The notes beneath the pieces are model-generated. The model did no database searches. It was not told the DNA's origin and saw nothing but the letters and a program-made list of their open reading frames with translations. A stretch of 22,847 nt of DNA, taken from NCBI GenBank assembly GCA_003427395.1, contig BFEA01000642.1:376017-398863 (forward strand), in the 5' to 3' direction. Shown here piece after piece: positions 17,744 to 22,847 of the stretch (position 1 is the first letter of the stretch; each line of letters opens with the position of its first letter). Both the position numbers and the translations under genes were made by a program. Origin of the DNA: Chara braunii. Taxonomy: Eukaryota; Streptophyta; Charophyceae; Charales; Characeae.

Positions 17744-17999
17744 GCAATCGGTGGGTGAACTCCCCACAGAGTCTTGACGCGGTCCTACGGGTTGCAATCC
17801 CGCCTGCCGCCTTCCTCTCAGAACCAGGACTAGACTGAGAGTTAGAATGAATAGAAATAGAAGGTAGAGACTCTCATATCCAAGAATGGTGCTCTCCGTC
17901 TCGCAAGAGAGGGCCTTGTAATCTTGGAGCGCCTGAGGGCCCCGTAATGGCAGCCAGTATAACAGTTGGGTCAAACTGGAGTCAACTGCCGAACTCAAC

Positions 18000-19140
18000 C
18001 CCCTAACGACTTCGCAAATCGCAGCACCAACCCCCTACCTGTCCAGCCTGACCACCTCTCCAAGTCTGATCGCACCACATAGAGGCCGGTAGCGGTTGGT
18101 AATAGCCGGCGATAGTGTGTCGCAACATGCGGCGATCATTAGCAAGTGGTATTAACGGTTTTGTGCGTAGTTCGCAGCTGCGTTCAGTGCACAACCGCCA
18201 GCAACCTGTGACAGCTCACACACAGCCAACCACAGCAATAGCTGGTTGTGCCCAGCCAATCAATCCCATTCGCAGCTCGTGCGGCTGGCAACAATTAGCA
18301 GCAAGAACGCAACACCATCCACAGGCACAGCAACAGTCCACCACACTACGCAACAATAGCCATGGCACACAGTCAACGGTATCAGTCCTGCCACGGCACA
18401 CACAATAACGCCAGTCCGTGTGCGCAGTCAGTTCGCACCAGCGCTGCCATAGTCGGCCCAGTTGCTACGCCCTCCAGATATCAGAAAGGGCAGCGCGACT
18501 GACCCATAAGCAGACCCCTTCCGTCTCGTAGCTGAACTCCAGCCACTCCAACCCGCAGGTTAAGCTCAGCGTCAGACACGGGTGGGATCCCACAGGTTGC
18601 GGGGCACGCCGGTCAATCTTCAAGTTCGCATCCGGCCAGCTCTTCTCTTGGCGGCTTCAACTGGTGAGATGACAGCACGTCGTCCTCGGCCCTGTCTCCA
18701 GCCCAGCACAGCTGATCAACACAACATGATGCGTCCCGAGCTGTAGTGTGCCAGGCCCCATCAACAGGTAAGTCTTTCAGTCGTACGGTCGGCCCCAAGG
18801 TAAGCAAGCTTCGAGTGAATCTTCCGCTAGGAGGGAGGCCAGGTACGTATCCCTTTTTCCCTCCTTTCTTTTCTCGCTTCCTCTCCNTGTGCACAGCGCG
18901 GTCGGCCCCNCGCCTCTTTCTCGNTACGAAANGCAAACTCGGACTGAATCTCCCCGCTCTCCCTTGCTGCACTTTCCCTTATTCTGCATGTATTTAACGC
19001 ACTTCCCAGTCCAAATCCACCCACCTTCCTTCCCCCTTCCTCCTCGCAGTCTATCTTTCCTCAAACCTCATTACACAGTCCTCTACTGACCAAGCCAACT
19101 ACGCTACGTAACTCATCATGTCCAAGAACCTCCAAAACGA
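18000..19140. other. Copy B, CAG-rich then C/T-rich non-coding part
   Basis: CAACAGC-type low-complexity sequence (18180-18420) is followed by C/T-rich sequence. Composition matches copy A at 4126-5400 but bases align poorly. A CAG|GTAAGT donor-like site lies at 18766-18774. No gene is supported. Confidence 0.4.
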
Positions 19141-19146
19141 GTCTTG

Positions 19147-19531
19147 TCTCACTCGATTTCACCAAGCATCGAGCGAGATATTCGATCTTTGCTCCCGGCC
19201 ATATCCGTTTTCGAGTGCCTCCGCGCACCACCTTTTCTCACTAACTTCTTGTTCACTAATCTTCCACCAAATCTAACACTACAGCCACGGTCGCCCTGTC
19301 TAAAAACCGTAGTTTAGTATCTTATCTCACTCGAATCCACCGAGGATCGAGTGAGATTCAAAACTTTCACTCCTGCCTCCTTCCCTCTCCGCCATAGTTC
19401 TGCGGAACCTTTTTCCTTACTAACTCTAAATCTACTTACTTCCTGTTAGAACTATCAGTACCATCTCGGTCGCCCGTGCTTAAAACCTCGAACTAGATTC
19501 TTACCCGGCTTGATTCTGTTAAGAATCGAGC
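19147..19531 (+). repeat. Three hairpins in a ~180-bp tandem repeat
   Basis: Hairpins lie at 19147-19178 (11-bp stem, one mismatch), 19325-19356 (TCTCACTCGA/TCGAGTGAGA, perfect 10 bp, 12-nt loop) and 19508-19531 (GCTTGATTC/GAATCGAGC, one wobble, 6-nt loop). Starts are 178 and 183 bases apart. Surrounding sequence is also repeated weakly (CACGGTCGCCC / CTCGGTCGCCC, TTTTTCCTTACTAAC-like words). Confidence 0.7.
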
Positions 19532-20234
19532 GCACCGCGCATCCTCCTGTCCGCCATAGCCCTGCTCCTGCGTCCTTACCTTTGAACGTACCCGGACGTA
19601 ATTCCGGTCCTGATTCATTCACTTTTCCTCCTACTGTCTGTCTTCGTCCCGTCTTTCTGTTCGTCCACTCCACCCATTCGTCACCCTGCTACCCCGTATG
19701 CACCCGGCTTGGACCATGCCCACATTCGGCCACTCTCGCTGGCCTCATCCTCTCCCCTTCCTCCTAGCCCGTCGTTGCTTGTGCAGTGCCCAGCCGCCCG
19801 TTACTTCTCCGCTTGGGCTCACCGCGCTGATGCTCGTCCCTCCGCCCGTCGTCGTTAGCACAACGCCCAACTGCTACACAGTGCCCCCGATCATCGACCC
19901 TTCTGCGCTATCGTTCCTTTCTGCTCCAACACCCGACCCGGCAGCCGCTGCTCCTTCGCCGCTTGGCATTTTAGCGCAGCGGTCTACCCTGCAGCGCCAG
20001 CCGGCCCGAGGAAAACTTCAGAGGGAACCAGCTACTAGACGGCTCGATTAGTCTTCCACCCCTATACCCATGTCCGACGAACGGTCTGCACGCAGGTACT
20101 ACTTCGTGACTCCCGAGGGAGTCTCCCCCAGCCTGTTGCTTCAGTGTTACCCATTCCCGTCGTTGCCTGTCTATTCTGCTTTGCGGCAACCCAGTTCACT
20201 ACCGGTTCTTCCTACGGTTGCCCGGTGCCGCCCG

Positions 20235-20297
20235 ACTAGGTCCATGCCCCTCCCCCACTGAGCTCGCAGGGGGAGGGGATCGGTGGGGAGGCCTAGT
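20235..20297 (+). other. GC hairpin CCCCTCCCCC / GGGGGAGGGG in an outer stem
   Basis: A perfect 10-bp stem (20247-20256 with 20269-20278) encloses a 12-nt loop containing GAGCTC. An outer ACTAGG (20235-20240) / CCTAGT (20292-20297) pair brackets it. Confidence 0.6.
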
Positions 20298-20607
20298 GGC
20301 TGGCCCAAAAACCCAGCCCTGGTGCCACTGGATGGCCCACCCCCTTTTTCCCTGACCTCACCACCCCTTCAATTTTCTCGGGAGACAGCCCCGTTCCGGT
20401 TTCTCATAGCAAGCCGCAGAGTCAAGAATGCATATGTGCCCACGCGCGGGCCCAGGAAAAACGGCCCGACGCCGACCTGTTGCGGTAGTAGCAAATATTC
20501 AAATAAGGACTTTGAACCCCGAAATGGAGGAAAAGCCCCGCGGGCATACTCACATCCACAAAGGGGTCCCTGCCACTCAGGGTTTCTTCCACCTCGTGGG
20601 CTAATCA

Positions 20608-20665
20608 CCCACCGGTTTGTACATACGATAAACCCCCTTGGTCCGTTTATCTAAAGACCGGTGGG
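20608..20665 (+). other. Nested perfect hairpin CCCACCGGT...ACCGGTGGG
   Basis: Outer arms of 9 bp (20608-20616 with 20657-20665) enclose an inner perfect 7-bp stem GATAAAC / GTTTATC (20627-20633 with 20645-20651) with an 11-nt loop. Confidence 0.65.
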
Positions 20666-21410
20666 GTAAAGAAGATCCGTCGGCATTCCGAACTCGCAGA
20701 AATCCGCAAGTCAACCAAAAGATCCACACGCCCGAGGCCCTCGGCCGCCGTGACGGCTATCCGTGGGGGGTTTCAATCACTCCCCACCACAAGGAACCCG
20801 AACGGGCCCGACGAAAGAGGCGCACACTCAAGGTCCTCGACTGTCGTGACGGCCATTAGATCCGGCGTCTCGTCCAAATCAAAAGCCCGTCGGGGTATAT
20901 ATACAAAAAAAATACAACGCTGAAGTAAAATTATTTTAGAAAACGCCACCACCGTTCGAACGCCGTCATTGACGAAACCAAGGGGGATAGCTCCACAGCC
21001 CTCAACCCCATCGGCTTCCTCCTCGATGCTCCGCGGTCGCTGCTTCAACGCCTGCCGGCCTCGATCCCCGAACCTTCGTAGTGTGCATCCAATGTCGTAA
21101 CCTATAGGGCTAAGCCCAAGCCTGAGACCAAAACACGTTGGGTGCCATATAAGACGGTGCGACCCGGCGCTTTGGGCCAATAAAACGGCTGCGCGCCTCT
21201 CAGTGCCCGCGCAGGTTTGCTTATACAGTGCCATAATTGCCCCGCGCGCCATCCTACGACACCCCGCTCACCGCACGAAAGTCGCGCCGTCGTTGCCGAT
21301 GCCGTCGTCGGGGTCGTTCTCCGCAAGCGCGTTCGACTCGGTCAAAAGTACCAATCAACAGAAAATATCCTTAATTCCTGCTTAATCGAAAATAAATAAT
21401 AAATAATATC

Positions 21411-21488
21411 ATCTAAGCAAAACGATCGAGGTCCGGGCCAACTCTTACGATCAACAACAGAAAAGAATCACGGGCGCCTTAATCCTGC
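21411..21488 (+). repeat. Right flank of copy B, resembles its left flank
   Basis: Partner of 13897-13989. The shared order of words extends from TCATC to GCGCCTTAA and CTGCG, with indels. Similarity stops on both sides of the block. Confidence 0.45.
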
Positions 21489-21572
21489 GCGCTCACACAC
21501 TCGCTATTGTGGTCAACCACCCAGTCAACGCAATTACAGACGCGGTATAATTCAACTTCAAACCAAAACTGT

Positions 21573-21767
21573 TTTCTGTTACTTACAAAAAAAACAGGGC
21601 GGATACCCTTGTAAGGGTATTCGCGCCGACAGCGTGCCCACATACCCCTTACTTTGCCAAGGCGGGCTTCGGGCGAGGTCGTGCCTCGCACGGTTTATTT
21701 CGACCAAAGTCATTTTCCTTGTCACCTGCAAAAACCAGGGCGGATACCCTTGTAAGGGTATTCGCGT
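21573..21767 (+). repeat. 141-bp direct duplication carrying an 11-bp hairpin
   Basis: CGGATACCCTT-GT-AAGGGTATTCG forms an 11-bp stem (one G-T) at 21600-21623 and again at 21741-21764. Preceding sequence (TGTTACTTACAAAA / TGTCACCTGCAAAA) is duplicated too. The sequence between the copies includes GCGAGGTCGTGCCTCGC, a further small hairpin. Confidence 0.75.
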
Positions 21768-21855
21768 TGACAATGCACTTCCCGAAAATGTAGGCAGAAG
21801 CCTTTTTCGGCCTATTCAACTCTACCATCGCAAGGTACCCTAGTAAATGGGGCGT

Positions 21856-21888
21856 AGGCCATTCAGGGTAAACCCTGAGTGGAGGCCT
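21856..21888 (+). other. 14-bp hairpin with two-base loop
   Basis: CATTCAGGGT pairs with ACCCTGAGTG (one G-T) around AA. AGGC / GCCT extends the stem after a GAG bulge. TATGGG-GATAT-CCCATA follows at 22122-22138. Confidence 0.6.
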
Positions 21889-21889
21889 C

Positions 21890-22358
21890 TTATCTTAGAT
21901 ACAGGCCCAAAAAAATCTTTATTATTATTCCCCTTTCAGAGGGAAAATTCTAAACCTTAAAATATCTTCTCTTTTTGGTCGCACCGCATCCCACAACCGT
22001 GAGGGAGGGAGGTAGTGTTTTAGCTTTGTAAGTACAGCACAACCCTCCTTAGTTAGATGAGTGAGATAACATGGGCCGACTGAGGACCTGTTTTAACCAG
22101 ATCAAGTTGCGAGCTCAATCATATGGGGATATCCCATAGAGCGACCCCCAATTTCAGTGACAGGCCCAACAGGCGTCGGAACGCCATATATATTTCCAAA
22201 ACAAATCTTCTTCTCTTGTGGTGAAACAAAAACACAAACCTACCTTTCCAATGACGATTTTGATAAAAACACCAGATATGTTAACCCCTGATGGGTATAT
22301 ACGAATAAATTATTAGCAAACACAACCATGGGTGTTCATATATATTTCTCAACTGAAT
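21890..22358. other. AT-rich spacer, no gene seen
   Basis: Apart from the small palindrome at 22122-22138 and a CCCTTTCAGAGGG inverted repeat near 21932, I see no feature here. Confidence 0.5.
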
Positions 22359-22368
22359 GTATGTGTGT

Positions 22369-22430
<62 letters not shown>

Positions 22431-22443
22431 GTGTGTGTGTGTG
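22359..22443. repeat. (GT)n microsatellite 1
   Basis: About 40 GT units with single interruptions (GTAT, GCGT). Confidence 0.97.
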
Positions 22444-22450
22444 CTCGCGT

Positions 22451-22620
22451 GTGGTGGGTGGCGGGGGGGTCGGGCGATCCCTCCCCCACCACTTAATCAA
22501 TCAATCAATCAATCAATGTTTCAATCAATCAATCACTCAATCAATCATCAACGAAAAAAAAAAAAAAAAAAAAGGAAGCAAAATCGAATGAATCTTCCGG
22601 TAGAATATGGAAATATACAA
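22451..22620 (+). repeat. Composite unit 1: GC hairpin, (AATC)n, A-run, conserved tail
   Basis: GTGGTGGG (22451-22458) pairs with CCCACCAC (22485-22492). Then come AATC tetranucleotides (22494-22550), a run of A (22554-22573) and an AATCTTCCGGTAGAA-ATGGAAATATACAA tail. Unit 2 repeats every part in the same order. Confidence 0.75.
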
Positions 22621-22634
22621 AACTTCGTAGTGCG

Positions 22635-22762
22635 TGTGTGTGGGGAGGCCTGTTGGCGGTGGGGGCCGACCCCGCCCCCACCAATCAATCAATCAATCAA
22701 CGAAAAAAGAAAAAAGAAAAATCGAATTAATCTTCCGGTGGAACATGGAAATATACAATCCT

Positions 22763-22765
<3 letters not shown>
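22635..22765 (+). repeat. Composite unit 2
   Basis: A short GT run leads to the perfect 9-bp hairpin GGTGGGGGC-CGACCCC-GCCCCCACC (22658-22682). AATC units (22682-22700), an A-rich run and the TCTTCCGGTGGAA-ATGGAAATATACAA tail follow. Confidence 0.75.

Positions 22766-22847
<82 letters not shown>
22766..22847. repeat. (GT)n microsatellite 2 at right edge
   Basis: Uninterrupted GT dinucleotides to the window end. By analogy with unit 1 this may begin a third composite unit beyond the window. Confidence 0.97.

Larger units (their letters stand above)
13985..21415 (+). repeat. Long hairpin-rich non-coding repeat, copy B
   Basis: Second copy of the unit at 283-6990, same strand, about 0.7 kb longer. 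Part of the extra length is the larger 124-bp array (six units against three) and the larger hairpin array. Much of the rest is 20041-20960, which has no clear counterpart in copy A. No conserved protein is encoded. The region conserved from 14281 reads in frame with copy A's 574-813 (RCSIGG-GNTP and GAEVPSA shared), but that frame starts with GTG and shifts internally, so I treat it as DNA conservation. Confidence 0.75.

Noticed and set aside
20283-20654. 123-codon plus-strand frame
   Set aside because: It runs straight through the nested hairpins, is Pro/Arg-rich, has a competing minus-strand frame and has no copy A counterpart.
13985-21415. LTR retrotransposon with long terminal repeats
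   Set aside because: Only ~90 bases are similar at the ends. There are no TG...CA boundaries, primer-binding site, polypurine tract or gag/pol motifs.
22328-22591. 87-codon frame through the GT tract
   Set aside because: It is mostly Cys-Val repeats from (GT)n and Asn-Gln-Ser-Ile from (AATC)n, so it is not a gene.

Overview
This is nuclear-type eukaryotic DNA. It has long (GA)n, (GT)n, (TTA)n and (AATC)n microsatellites, minisatellites, a 26-base poly(A) run, splice-donor-like GTAAGT/GTGAGT sites and very little coding sequence. Both ends lie in microsatellites (GA at the left, GT at the right), as a repeat-broken contig would. I cannot name the organism. A fungus, an alga or an invertebrate with a repeat-rich genome would all fit. 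No rRNA, convincing tRNA, CRISPR array or bacterial-style operon is visible.

Layout. (1) 1-101: (GA)n. (2) About 283-6990: copy A of a long, apparently non-coding repeat. (3) 7006-11671: a spacer with the one well-supported gene, an unrecognised 214-residue protein on the minus strand (7401-8045). Upstream of its start lie three minisatellites (14, 12 and 37 bp units) and then a stop-interrupted, possibly decayed reading frame (8807-9130, minus). (4) 11672-13866: poly(A), two palindromes, two (TTA)n tracts, a structured leader hairpin and a plus-strand reading frame (12911-13393) that seems to continue downstream in broken frames. (5) About 13970-21415: copy B of the long repeat, same orientation as copy A, with two clusters of ambiguous bases. 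(6) 21416-22847: a duplicated hairpin, further hairpins, and a composite unit of (GT)n, GC hairpin, (AATC)n and A-run that repeats to the window edge.

The most unusual signal is inside the long repeat. Copies A and B are collinear through most of about 7 kb but strongly diverged. Many short hairpins recur at matching places in both. Several families keep a constant loop of about 19-20 nt while the 6-10 bp stems change from unit to unit yet stay complementary. Copy B has eight units around CATTCACCATGGAAACAAT, copy A has six around a CCAAACTTATGG core, and a third family is built on GGCTGAAGGA. I found no protein-coding explanation. A structured RNA, a mobile mini-hairpin, or stems repaired by template switching during replication are the live alternatives.

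The gene at 7401-8045 and the frame at 12911-13393 show no functional link to each other or to the repeat. All structures were read by eye. No folding, database search or statistics were run.
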